64,000 nt of DNA from Polychytrium aggregatum (taxonomy: Eukaryota > Chytridiomycota > Chytridiomycetes > Polychytriales). The position numbers and the translations under genes were made by a program. Positions within the stretch are counted from its first letter, which is position 1. Each line of letters opens with the position of its first letter. The stretch spans positions 62,001-126,000 of the forward strand of contig NW_026516249.1 in NCBI RefSeq assembly GCF_025602895.1, in the 5' to 3' direction. Of this stretch, positions 32,401 to 43,620 are shown one piece after another. The notes beneath the pieces are model-generated. The model did no database searches. It saw nothing but the letters and a program-made list of their open reading frames with translations, and was not told where the DNA came from.

Positions 32401-34239
32401 ACCCTTGGCAAAGAAGCCGAGTTTGGATGGTCCTGGGCTCGAGGCGCCCATCGAAAACAGGCCGCCGCTCTTTTGCCCGATCTTGCTGAGCCCGGGCGAG
32501 CCTGCCCGTGGGCTCAGAGCCGTAGCCGGCTTACCCATGATGGGGATTTTGAGTGGAGCGCGCCCTGTCTGGATCGTCATCGCGGGTTTGCTTGGAGAGA
32601 GATTCTCAGCTGAAGCTGACGAGACCGTTTGACGTTGCAAGCATGGAGAAAGCGAAAACACAATCTTTAGCATCGAGTTGGTGGATGAGATCCCTGCAGC
32701 TCGGTTTCAAGACGCCGGCTACAGGCCGTCGAAAGCGTTCACAGCCAACGGGTGAGGGGCATTAGGAGAGGGAGGAGAGGCGGGGAAGGGTGACGGTGTC
32801 GATATCAGGCGAGACAGAGGTGTTGGGCAGCCATCGGACGGAGAACACCGGCGGATGGGAAGAAACAGAGCATTAAAATTGCACCCAACGTCTGTCCAGA
32901 GTGCCTTGCGGGACACTCGATTGCTCGTCCTCTATCCAACAAAGGGCTGGATCTCCACACACACGCCTAAAAGTCGCATCTAGTTGGAAAATACCTGCTG
33001 AGTCGGTAACTCGGGGATTACTTGCAGGAATATCCGCGGGCTGTGAGGACACCGCAGGAGCAGACGGAGGTAGCGTCTCGATTGGACCAGATGCGACGGC
33101 AGATGTCGAGTCTTGGTTGGGGGCAGGGATTGAAGCCACTCGATCAGACGAGTCAGCGGGCTGTTGTTGCTGCTGTTGCTGCTGTTGCTGCTGTTGCTGC
33201 TGCTGCTGCTGCTCTGACATGCGCTTCTTCCACTGGGCAAGCTTTTCCTGCCGCTGTCTCAGAATCTCCTCGGGTGTGGCAGCCGGCTGTGTCTGCAAGA
33301 GCATCAACAATGGCGAACCGTGCACGGTTATCAGTGCCGAGGTCGAGTTGCGGATCGGAGAGCAGTCAGATCGTCAATAATACTTCAAGCGATAGGCAAT
33401 GCCCTCCCCCTGCGACAACGCAGTTGTGTTGGAGTCTTTGCGAGATCATGAGTTCAAAAAGAAGCGAGCACACCCATAAGGCACCGCACACACCAACAAG
33501 GACGTACCGAGCTGCCGCTTTCTGTCTTCGGTGCTGGCGCAGAGACCGATTCTGTTGCCACAGCTACCACGGCCTCATTCGGTATTGATGCAGCCGGCGC
33601 AGCTGACAAAGCTGTTGATGCCTCGGGGGATCTGCGAGGGACATCGCTGGTGACGGAGCGGGTCGGGGTTGCGGGGCTGGATTGGACCATGGGCGAGGGT
33701 GTTGTCTCCGAAAACAGTGCCGAGAGTGCGGGATTGAGCATCGGTGCTGACGGGGTGCTGTTGCCTTCGCGAGTACGGCCGGGACCGGCTGCATCGATCG
33801 ACTCGAGCGACCGGGCTGGGCTATCATGCGCTCTTTCTTCAGTTTTGGGGCGCTTGAGGTCTCTCTCGCGGTCTCGGTGTCGATCGCGGCTGCGATCCTT
33901 GTTTCGATCCCATCCGCGCTCACGGCTGCGGTCTCGACGGTCTCTATCTCGATCTCTGTCTCGATCCCTGTCTCGATCTCTGTCTCGATCTCTGTCTCGA
34001 TCTCGATCCCGATCCCTGTCTCGGTCTCGATGCTCACGCCGCTCGTGGCTGCGGTCTCGGCTACTGCGGTGGCGGTCCGATTTAGAGTGCTTCTTGTGCG
34101 AGTCCTTCTTCTTGACCGACGACGATGACGAGGAATGGTGCTTGCGTTTGCGCGAGGAGGAATCGTGGCCGTCCGATGAAGCAGACGATGCCGAGCCCGA
34201 CGACTCGTATCCGCGAGAAGAGGAGCGATGACGACCCAT
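29451..34239 (-). CDS. PRP5: pre-mRNA-processing DEAD-box RNA helicase Prp5/DDX46
   Basis: Four exons: 34239-33508, 33292-32995, 32609-29872 and 29588-29451, all in phase, giving 1,301 residues. Prp5/DDX46 is the ATPase that remodels U2 snRNP for branch-site recognition in the nucleus. Exon 1 is an RS-type domain with a long Asp-Arg run (base 33,935-34,030). Exon 2 has EEILRQRQEKLAQWKKRM, matching the DDX46 N-terminal helix, and a Gln run of about 16. The helicase core shows the Q-motif region (KWTQFGLPHGV), AKTGSGKT (near residue 671), PTRELAVQIH, DEAD (near 784), SAT and HRVGRTGRAG. The C-terminus has the DDX46-specific EINDYPQRARWKVT and ends TGRYTVVGN, close to the animal ending GRYKVL. 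Exon 3 has two acceptors six bases apart (32,609 or 32,615), both in frame. Confidence 0.96.
29665..29756 (+). repeat. 12-bp tandem array (CTCCAACAGGCA)n in the last PRP5 intron
   Basis: Seven to eight near-perfect copies inside intron 29,589-29,871. The gene is on the minus strand, so the transcribed unit is TGCCTGTTGGAG. Confidence 0.95.
33160..33212 (-). repeat. CAG/CAA repeat encoding poly-Gln in Prp5
   Basis: On the + strand, mixed CTG and TTG triplets coding about 16 Gln on the minus strand, directly after the RMSE residues of Prp5 exon 2. Confidence 0.9.
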
Positions 34240-35300
34240 CGGCGATGATGCTCACTGCAGCTGTGAAGCGGGAATGCCGCGGGAGGTTGAGCGGATGGGT
34301 GGGAGAGAAAGGAGGAGTTGGAAGGAGTTCCTGGCTGCCGATTCGATCGGCTTTGTGCGGTCTTGTCGCCGAGGCGCACGCGACAGATGCAGACGAATGC
34401 GACGCGGGTGTTTTCCTCCGTGGGGGGGATGATGCAGCAGCTGCGACTGCGTTGCGGTGGCGATTGCGTTGCGGTGACGACTGCGTTGCGGTGACGATTG
34501 CGGCAACGGCGGTCTGATGGAAGCCGAGTCGGTGTGCTGATGGGCGGTTTCGAGATCTCGCTTCTGGACAGTGCAGCCCTAGGTCTGTGCGACCGAGGCG
34601 GCGCAGCAATAACCCCAGCCCTACCCCTAGCCATCCCGGTCGCGAAGGATGTGACATGCATCAGCAATCAGGTTCGGAGGCAGAGTGTGAAACTGCGACA
34701 TGGCTGGGGGGAGGTGTCTGGACAGGGTGCAGGGAAGTAGTCCATCGGCAACACGGCTCTGCGACCCATGAAGCAGGCAAGAAGTCGCCTCACGACTGAA
34801 CCCCAATGTGTATCGCGCATCCGATGCGTCCAGCGGCATAACAGTCAATCCACTAAAGAACGGGTTACCCTGGTATTTTGGTCGTTGACCGAATATTTTG
34901 TTACCCAATACCATCGCGCTGGCCACGACCATTCTTTGATGCGATGCAATACCATCATCCATAGTCTGAGAAGAGTTGCCTCCATATCCAGTGTGTCAAA
35001 GTGCACCATCCATCGCTGGCACTCCGACACCAGTGCAGATCGATTGTGGAGACCGGAGAGCAACCGGTGTTTTCACTCGGAGGCTGTCAAAGTGATCTGT
35101 TCTATTTCTTATAGCTTTGCTGGACCCAGGCCATCGTATACTACGCTGGCATATGGGATCGTGAGGGTGTCCGTTTGTTTCTGAATAAAGTGTATTCCTG
35201 CCATTCCAACAGAGCCACGGGCGTGTGGGCAGTCTTGCGAGAAGTGCAATGCCGCCAGCCAGCAGAATACTAGGCCATCCAGCTGCACTCACTTCGACCT
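34240..35300. other. intergenic region between PRP5 and CBP3
   Basis: No gene supported. Upstream of PRP5 there is an imperfect run of GCGGTGACGATTGCG-like units at about 34,440-34,515. The right half contains dispersed repeat family B, copy 1. Confidence 0.5.
35060..35210 (+). repeat. dispersed repeat family B, copy 1
   Basis: Diverged inverted relative of 54,520-54,680. The longest shared word is GATCTGTTCTATTTCTTAT. It is flanked in both copies by ACCGGTG, CTCGGA-GCTG, ATACTACGC and AAGTGTAT in the same order. No ORF, LTR or target duplication seen. Confidence 0.6.
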
Positions 35301-36831
35301 CTACTGATCCTTTAGCAAGAGCCCCTTGCCAGCCAGCAGATCCTCGGTCGAGACGTTGTCGATGTGGCACAGCTGCTTGCGGACATAGGACAGTAGCCCA
35401 ACGAGCTGCGACGGCTTGACCTTTTGAGATGCATACACGTTTCTGTCGTTCAACCCCAAAAGCGGACGCAAGTTACGGTGCAAGCCACAGTCAGTGACCG
35501 TTTCCCATGATCCACCACTGCGATAGCAATTTGTTGGACCGTGCCATCTCGCCGGTGCAGATGCATGCTACCGCTGTCGCCGAGACACTTGCCTCCACAG
35601 TGCCGCTGAAAAGATGGCATCGCCTTCATACAGGCCTTCATCGTAAGCCAGGATCTGGCCGTAGTAGGCCGCCATGAGCTCCTCGATGTTCTTGCCGACT
35701 CGCTTCTTGATCTAGATGAATCAAATCAAAGCCCGAATGCGTCAGATACAAGGAGCTGGATCTGATGCGATCCTCCTCGAGGCAACCACTGTTTTCGAGC
35801 GTATCAAGACACCAGGTGGTCGGGCATCTCGAACCACCTCAATATCGCGACGGCAAACTTACCCCAGCCTCATTCAGCTTGAGCTCAACATCCAGCCACA
35901 ACAGGTTGAACAGCTCTTGTTGATACTCCTTTCCCTCGGCACCCTCAGCTCTCAGGCGGGCGCTGTAGATCCAGATGTGAAGGACGGTCAAACTGAACCA
36001 GGTGTAGAAGGTCTGCGGCAGCCCAAGCTCTAATCCGAGATCAACAAGCGGAGCAACCGGTGGAGCAACAGGCCGGCCACCATGAGTTGATGTGCCCGAT
36101 CGAGCAGCCGTTCAGATTCGATTGAGGCAAGGGCAGATGCAGGATTAGTGTTGGGCCCGAGGCAGAGTGGGTATAGCGAAACCAATTCCGATACACAGCC
36201 TCAATCCACATCAGCCTCAATCCATATCAACCTCAATCCACCTCAGGCACACGACCGCAGGCAACAACGAGCACCCTCGGTCCGGCCCGGCCATGTGCCC
36301 ATCGTCCCGAGAGAGAGTGCAGCACACCCACCCGTGAGGAACAGCTCGCGCTCGCTCGAGAGCTTCTGGGTGCAGGTGTCGAAGCCAGCCTTGGCCAGAT
36401 CCAGTTTGTGCATCTGATACTGCGCAAAGCCGATGGGGTTGATGATCCGGGAAAACAGGCTGTTGAAGTTTTGCTGCGTCATATCAGAGCGATTTGTTGG
36501 ATCGGTTAGCCGCAGAAAAGTCGACGGACGAATGATGAGGCAGAGCGTACACAATGGCAAGAGGCGCCCGAGGAGCTTGAAGAGTCTGCGATACGGGCGA
36601 ATGGAATGTGCCGAGAAGCAAGGCATGCAGGGCCAAGCCGGTGAACGGAACCATGGGCGGGATTGCATCTGTTCTTGGCGGATACATAAGCTCTGACATC
36701 GAGAGCGAGCCGGATCAGAACCCTACCTGATGCACAATCAGCGAGGTCGAGAGCGCCCTCTTGCCAAAGATACGGCCAAATGGGACCAGGGCATGGTGTG
36801 CCCTCGGGAGTTGCCGAGCGATCATGGACAT
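35301..36831 (-). CDS. CBP3: ubiquinol-cytochrome c reductase assembly chaperone Cbp3/UQCC1
   Basis: Five exons: 36831-36727, 36473-36332, 36029-35863, 35711-35593 and 35442-35301; phases agree, giving 224 residues. Cbp3 binds newly made cytochrome b in the mitochondrial matrix for assembly of the bc1 complex. The N-terminus (MSMIARQLPRAHHALVPFGR) is Arg-rich and lacks acids, as in a matrix targeting signal. Family hallmarks: LPQTFYTWFSLTVLHIWIYS, ARLRAEG, ELFNLLWLDVE, VGKNIEELMAAYYGQILAYD and GDAIFSAALWRNVY. Intron 4 (35,592-35,443) has a GC donor, AG|GCAAGT; only this keeps ALWR|NVYAS in frame. The start could be the second ATG, 36,825. The end is shorter than in animal UQCC1. Confidence 0.93.
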
Positions 36832-37474
36832 GATGGAAGTGGATTGGATTGGATTGGATTCGATCGGAAAGGGTTGGATTGGAAGCGGATACGAAAACTG
36901 GGCCGCGGTGCTGGACGGTGGATGTGGGGAAAGGAGGGGGGTGCTGGTGATGTGCCCGGGATGTCGCTTGCAATCTTGGCGCTGTCTCGGGAGTCCGCTC
37001 GACGAGCCTGCTGTCTTGGGCTGCTGTCAGATGGTTGTGTGAAGCACCTCTGACCATTGCTCTCGGGCGACGGATTTTTCTTTGCAATCGCATGCACGTG
37101 ACTCGAGTGAAGCTACTGGATCTTGCCGCGAACGATGCGCAAGCCGGAGGTACTTTACGGTGACATCGCGAAGCAGCCAAGGCACGTCGTCCTCGGTGCC
37201 ATAGTGAGTCGAGATCCGGCTGGGGACTGGCGGATAAATACCACTCCGAACACGCTGAAGTGATCGTCTGGAATGAGGCTAAGTCCCCTGAAACCCTGAG
37301 GGCGTGGGGGGGGAAGCATGCATGTATTTGCAGGAAATAAGAAAAAATCAGAATAAAAACAGACGCCAAGCGAAAAGGGCCGGAGGGCGATGCTGACAGA
37401 GAGCTCAAGCATGCGCATCGCCGCTGTATTCCGGCCAGCCGTCCGCCGGTCCCGTATGGCAGCCTTCGGAGTCC
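36832..37474. other. intergenic region between gamma-adaptin 3' end and CBP3 5' end
   Basis: Contains a GGATT-type run at about 36,840-36,885 and the CBP3 promoter side. No gene supported. Confidence 0.5.
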
Positions 37475-40400
37475 TCAGGCATAGAGCTCCTTGTCAAAGG
37501 AGGAGAAATCGACAACTTCGTCCGTGGGCTGTCCGTTCGAGGTGTAGGCAACCTTGAGGCGGAGACGGATCGGCGCCTGTTTCGAGCCGTCAATCGGGTT
37601 TTAGCAGGATGTGCGGGTATGCAGAGACGGTGTGGGTCAGAGCCAAGACAAGTGGTGCAAGAACAGTGTGCCAAGTTGCGGGACAGAGGGTGGATAATGG
37701 GGATCGCAAACGGTCACAGACAAGCGAATCGCCCACAATCCACCACCAACAATCGAATCACCAAATCACTAACAATCCATCACCAAATCACCGACAGCCG
37801 ATCTTCCGGCCTCGCTGTGACGGGCCGGAACAGAGACGCACCTTTGTCGGGTTCTCGATCTTCATAAACTGATTGGCGTTGAGGCCTGGCATCACAACGC
37901 TCGAGCTTGGCGGGAACACCTGAAGCTTGAGCAGCTTGGGCACAGCAACCAGGAACTGCAGGTTCTGGATCTGAGGGCCGCGGCTGCTAAAGTCGGCCGT
38001 GACGCGGACGGTGCCGTCAGCTTCCCGGACAGGGGTGAGGGTAATCAAGAGGCCGTTCTTGTCGTAGGCAGGGTAGACCTTGGCCTGTGGCTGGGCCGGA
38101 GCCGCCGCAGTCAGCGAGGCCGAGGCAAACAGGTCGGCGAGAGGGTCGATGGCCATCGACGGGGCAGCAGCTGAGGGCGAAGCAACAACTGCAGGCCCGG
38201 AGGCTGGAGGCCCGCCAAAGAGCTCGCCAAGCAAATCGACCTGGGTGGTCGGGGCAGCGACGGCAGGAGCCGCGACCGAGACCGAAGCGTCCCCAAGGAG
38301 GTCGATGATGTTGGACTGCAGCGTGAAGATCAAACAGCATGCATATTAGCACCGCAGTAGCGACCAACCGCCATGTTGGGTCCTGGGACCCACTACTGGT
38401 GCTCCAGCACCCTCCTCGTTGTTGCATCAAACATGCGCACGACCGCGGCCGCATTACTTACACCTCCGCCAACGTTCATCTTGGGTGCAGGAGCCGACAA
38501 ATCCACTGCAGGAGCGCCAAATCCCATGGTTGGGCTGGTCATGGCAGCTGGAGCAGATGAGTTGGCAAGACAAAGACCAGCGGCAGACCGCCGACACGCC
38601 ACAGAATGGCCGCAGATCAGACGGCAGGAAGGGTACATCGGCGCGTGGAGAGGCATCACAAATTGTCAGTGAGCAGTTTGGCATCTCTAGTGCTGAAGAA
38701 AGGGATACGCCAACATTGGCGGGCGCATCGGCAGCATCGGATATGCACACAGGAATCGTACCGATGGTTCCCTTGCCCTTGAGATCCTCTTCCCTCAGGG
38801 CGCTTTCGAGGACGGGGACGCCCTCCAAGATGGCGACGCTAAAGGAGCGCGCGTCAGGGAATGCAGGTCCGTTAGTAGGGGACGTGGGCACTGTCGCTTT
38901 TGGAGAAAGAAGGGCAGTCATCGAGCACTGTACAGCGTTGCATGCCAACGGCTTGGCCAGCCACAATACATCGAATGGAGAGTACGCTCTGCAGACCACC
39001 GTCGGTACATGTCCCGCAGATGCCGTTCTCCGAAGCGGCCGTCCGCTCTGGCCACATCGCACACGCACACCGATCGGAGCCATCGATCGATAACCACGTA
39101 CCTGATCTCGCGATCGAGGCCAAAGAGACTGGTGTACTCGACAGCACGCTGCTGAATCTCAACATCGATGTTGACCTTGTATCGAGCGATGAGTGTCCTG
39201 ATTTGGCTGTTACCGTCAGCAGTTGGACAGGCGGGGATCCAAAAGAAACATCAGTCATAGCCGGCGTTGGTTGCACTCGAGCGCACGCCTGTGCATGCGG
39301 GCGAGCATGAATCATCTAGGCTGTTACCTAATGACGGCGGTCTGTTGGAATCGCGTCGACAGCTTGGCCAGGGCCGTGAGAGCGTATTCCTGGACATCGT
39401 CCGTGGCGTACGGGCCCTTGAGGATCGAGGCAAACGTCTCGTAAACCTCGCTTTCGGAGGGGGCGGTCTGGTAGTCGCTTAGGTGCGGGTCGGCATTGGC
39501 ATCGTCGCCAGCTTCGTCGTCAGCACCGAGGATTCGCGAGGTGCCCGTGGTGAGGGTGTCGCCGTATTCGCCGCAGCACCAGACCATGGCCTGGACGAGG
39601 CCCTCCTGCATCAAAGCAGCGTCGCCCTCGCTCTTGACAATGTTGTACAGCTTACGGACGGTGTACTGCTGGAGCTCGACAGGCGAGGTCGACACGAGCT
39701 TGACAAAGTGGTTGATGACAAGCTGGTCGACAAAGGCGCCGGCGACGCGCAGAACTCGGCACACAGTGTCGATCTCCCAGCGCTTGTTGGGGCGGAAGCG
39801 GCCGGCGTAGTCGCAAATGCGGGATGCGACGCTGGCTTTGACCTCGCCCTCGGCAACCTCCAGGAAGCTCAAGAGCTCGCGAGTCAGCAGTCGAATGTTG
39901 GCGCTGTCAATCAGGTAGAACGACAGATCGAGGGCGCGTCGACGGATCGAGACATCGGGATCGCGCAAGCACTCCAGGATCGTCGAGCGATGGCGCTGCA
40001 GGGCTGAGGAGTCGGCAGTCTCAGGCCTGGACGAGGTCTTTGTCAGGGTAGTCAAGGCAACGTATCGGATGTTGTTGTCGCGGTTGCTGAGGAAGCGACC
40101 GAGGATGTTGATGGCAAGGACACGCAGAGACTTTTCGCTCTCGATATCCATGATGGTCAACACTGTCTCGTACAAGATGGCGTTGCCAACGTTCTTGGAG
40201 GCCTCGGTGTTGTTGGCAACCTGTAGAGTTGTCCAGTCGGGTGCGAAGCCAAAGTGAGCCAGAGGACCGAAGACACTGTGCAGAGCAAAGGTCGTAAAGC
40301 GGCAGAGGGAAGATCGCTGCAGAGAAGCAATGCATCGCGAGGAAGCTCTGAGCAAGAGCTTCCGAGTCCGAGCAAGAAACGTATCGCCCGACTCACAGTT

Positions 40401-42034
40401 GCTAGAGCGTCATTCATCAGCTCGCTGGCCTCTACATCGTTTCGACCCAGGATTCGCAGAAGGCGCAGGATCTTGACTTGGAGGAAGGGATCGGTGACGC
40501 CCGAAACGTCATGCTCGGGACTGAACCCGGGCTTGGAGAGATTGCTCAAGTGGCCAACCAGGGCAGGAACGAGCTGCAGGATCGATGTTGGGAGAGTCAG
40601 CCGACAGAGACCACGGCAGCGCCACTGTGCGCAGAGGGCATTGGTACGGGGAGGTCGAAGCCATACGTTGTTTTGGGGAGGACGAAGCCGTATGTTGCTT
40701 CGAGAAGACAAAGTAGCACGGCAAACCAACCTTTCGAACCTCGGGGATGACTTCCTTGTTGATGGCGCACATCTCTGTCAAGAGGGTGATGCCGGTGAGC
40801 AGAACGCCGTGGTTGCGCTCGTTGACAAAGTTCCTGGCCTTTGGGAAGAAGTTTTCCATCAGATCTGGCACTTTGCGGATGATGCGGAGGGCACACAGGT
40901 TGGCCTTTGATTGTTGAGCGTGCCGTTGCAGTGTTGGTGTTGTGAGCCAGGGAAGCGATCGGGAGGATCGGCAAAATGGAACGCACGAGTCAGTGGCAGA
41001 GTCGGCAAACATCAGCTTGGGCGGTAGAGCCATCAACAACGCAGAGCAGCTTTGGGCAGCCCCAACCCATGCATCTATGCAAGGCTGGGCACCGTCAGTC
41101 GCGACGGGCCCTCGACCACGGCATCCTGTCCCGGAGTGTTCGGCGGCAGGAGAGCGTCTATGCGGGGTACCTTCTTGCGTGCATACGCATTTGAGCTCGA
41201 CATGAGCTTCTCGACTTCGGAGCACAGATCGCGGGACATCTCGGGCGAGGAGATGTTGCCGAGAGTGCACAGCGCCAACCCCATAATGAACATGTTTGGA
41301 TTGGCCATATCGCTGAACGCGACGAGCAGAAGGAGAGCGCGAGTCAGAATAGCGATCAGCCATGACGAGGTCCAGAGACGATGAGATGCTGGCCACCATA
41401 CGAATTGGCGCAGGCAACGCAGCGACCCCGGCGATGCGCAGTGGGACAGGACAATCGTACTTTTTCAGGCAGTTGGTCACCAGGGTCAGCACTTCTTGGT
41501 TCTCATCGAGGAGGAGCATGATTCCGAGGTATCCCAGCCGCTTGTCGCTGAACTTGGGGGAGGCAACTGCAGACAAGGAAGGACGGTCTGAGTGTGGCTG
41601 GCACCGCTCGCTGGGCGGTGCCCCAGGGTTATCAAGCGAGCCAGCGCGGCAGGAAAGCAGAGTGGCCAGGACAGTGTGACGAGCACTGGGTCCTCCTTTT
41701 GAAAAGAGATTGCCTCGCAGCGATGCGGAAGGGAGGCGGTGGGAAAGAGCAGGATGGGGGCGAGACAATATCTACCGAGCTTCAAACACTCCATCTGGCC
41801 AAAGTGGGCAGGATAGCCCAGCATATGGATATAGAGCAGTTTTGCGACGTTGATGTGTCTCGTGTCCATGTTCTCCTCCTTGAAAGCGGTACGGATGGAG
41901 GCCGACTCTTTTGCGATGACGGCCCGCTCCTCTGCAGCAGTCTTGCATGAGCGAATGGACTTGATCAGATCCTTGAGTCGCGGGGTGGCGATGGCCTTGG
42001 CCGTTTGAATGAGCTTATCCACGACAGCATCCAT
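37475..42034 (-). CDS. APL4: AP-1 complex subunit gamma (gamma-adaptin)
   Basis: Eleven exons, all phase-checked: 42034-41776, 41566-41461, 41312-41171, 40904-40731, 40573-40397, 40220-39328, 39197-39102, 38838-38762, 38547-38462, 38315-37842 and 37576-37475; 861 residues. This is a large subunit of the clathrin adaptor AP-1 at the trans-Golgi and endosomes. The trunk shows the conserved N-terminus ([20 protein letters not shown]), [57 protein letters not shown] and [18 protein letters not shown] Pro/Ala/Ser-rich hinge with clathrin-box-like DLLGD and DLLGELF motifs follows, then a gamma-ear domain ([13 protein letters not shown] ... [11 protein letters not shown]). Length and order match the family closely. 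Confidence 0.97.
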
Positions 42035-42422
42035 GGTGGCGAGCGGGATATCGGCGGGTCGCTGGAGGGGAGCGTGTGGACGGAAGTTGGATCGCGACGG
42101 CGTGCAGGGAGGGTGCTTGGCCGAAGGCGGGGGGGGAGGGCCGGTGTCGATGGCGATGGCGATGCAGACGAACAGCTGAGGCAAAGGGCGGAACCGAGTG
42201 AGAAGGGCAGCGACCAGGGGTGCGGATGGAGTGCGGATGGAGTGCGGATGCAGTGTGGATGCAGTGTGGATTGGAGAGGCACACACACACACGCGGCTCG
42301 ATCCGGCTGCAGCCATCTCCTGCGCCACGTGGCGGAGTGTCCGGGCCTTGTGGCCGGCGGAGCGGCGGCTGGCAACTCCGCTTGGGCGGAGCAAGCAGAC
42401 GAGAAGCGGGAAGGGCGCCGGA

Positions 42423-42449
42423 CAGCAGCAGCAGCAGCAGCAGCAGCAG
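42423..42449 (+). repeat. (CAG)9 microsatellite
   Basis: Nine uninterrupted CAG triplets in the APL4/DP intergenic region. Confidence 0.95.
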
Positions 42450-42481
42450 TGGGGCAAGCGTGCTGCCCGAGCGTCTTGATA

Positions 42482-42580
42482 TGCATCGCAAGGCATCGCA
42501 AGGCATACATCGCAAGGCATCGATTGCAAGGCATACATCACAAGGCATCGATTGCATGGCATCGATTGCATGGCATCGGT
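42482..42580 (+). repeat. tandem GCATCG(C/A)AAG / GGCATCGATTGCA array
   Basis: Overlapping imperfect copies built on GGCAT + CGCAA, CGATTGCA or ACATC; about ten GGCAT words in 100 bases. Confidence 0.8.
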
Positions 42581-43620
42581 CGCTTGGCAAGTCCCAGACA
42601 TCATGCCAGAGGGCCCACCTTCGGGACGGAGGGAGTCATTCAAGCGCATGCTGGATCCGTCGATGCTGGTCGCCTGGGGCTCTCCTGGGGTGCATCATGG
42701 CAGAGGATCCACCGTCCGTGCAGCCCCGCACGGGCAGTACATCCCACATCGAAAGAGTTGCTTGAGTCACAGCTTGCCGCGCAATCCCACGCCTTCTTGA
42801 GCCGGCGTTGATCCTGCTCCCACCGTCCAAGACAATCCTTCGATTCCAGGGCGCCATCGGTATATTCACCTTGATTCTCTCCATCCATCCATCCATCCAC
42901 CCGTCCATCTTGATCCACCTTGATCCTCCTCATTCGTCTCGACTACTCTTAATCCTCCTCATCCACAACTGGCCAATTGGCTACTGCCGCATCGATCGCA
43001 CTCCACCCTCGCCCGCATCTTGGAACAGCGGCTTTGGACTCTCTGTCCACGGCGGTTGTCCCCCTCGCTCTCGATCCAATCAACGGCGTCCAACCAGTGT
43101 CAGCTCTCAGACATCTCTCAGTTAACTCTCAGACAACTCTCAATCAACTCTCAGCTAACTCTCAGACAGCTCTCAGTCGACTCCCTCACACTCGCCCACC
43201 TTCTCCCTCTCTCTCCCACTCGCTCTCCCGTCCATTCATCCATTTGTTTCGCTTATTCATCTCTCCATCCCTCGATCATCCTCTCCCACCCTCCCCGGTC
43301 CCGTGCTATCGTCTGCGTCCCCTCACGCGCTCTCTTTTTATCCAACCCCTCCCGCCCATCAGCCACTCTTCCTCCACTTTGCTCCTCTTCAGCACAAGAA
43401 CGTCGCGGTCGATCCCACCGCGACCCTGCCGCTCCCGCCAACGCCGATCACTTCATTGCCGCTTGGCTGTCCACTTCAACCGTCGGCCCCTCATCGTGCC
43501 CTGCTCTCCCCTGGCCCTTCTTCCCGCCAACTCGCCTCTGAGGCACCAGTACCAGGCTCGTCTTTACCTCCTCGTCCTGCCTCCTTCCTCCCCCACCCCC
43601 GCTCCTCGATCGGGCTTGCC

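Larger units (their letters stand above)
42035..43620. other. intergenic region / long pyrimidine-rich leader between divergent APL4 and DP genes
   Basis: Divergent promoter region. It contains imperfect ATGGAGTGCGG units (42,222-42,268), a CAG run, GCATCG repeats, CCAT repeats (42,880-42,905), and CTCTCAG-type 10-bp repeats (43,098-43,182). From about 42,940 the + strand is pyrimidine-rich, as in a 5' leader. Small ORFs here are low-complexity and not believed. Confidence 0.5.

Noticed and set aside
30106-32613. 835-codon open frame on the + strand opposite PRP5
   Set aside because: It is the antisense shadow of the DEAD-box helicase coding sequence; it has no domain of its own and no ATG-supported exon structure.
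43020-43541. Ser/Pro-rich ORFs before the DP gene
   Set aside because: They arise from a pyrimidine-rich leader with CTCTCAG repeats and have no recognisable content.
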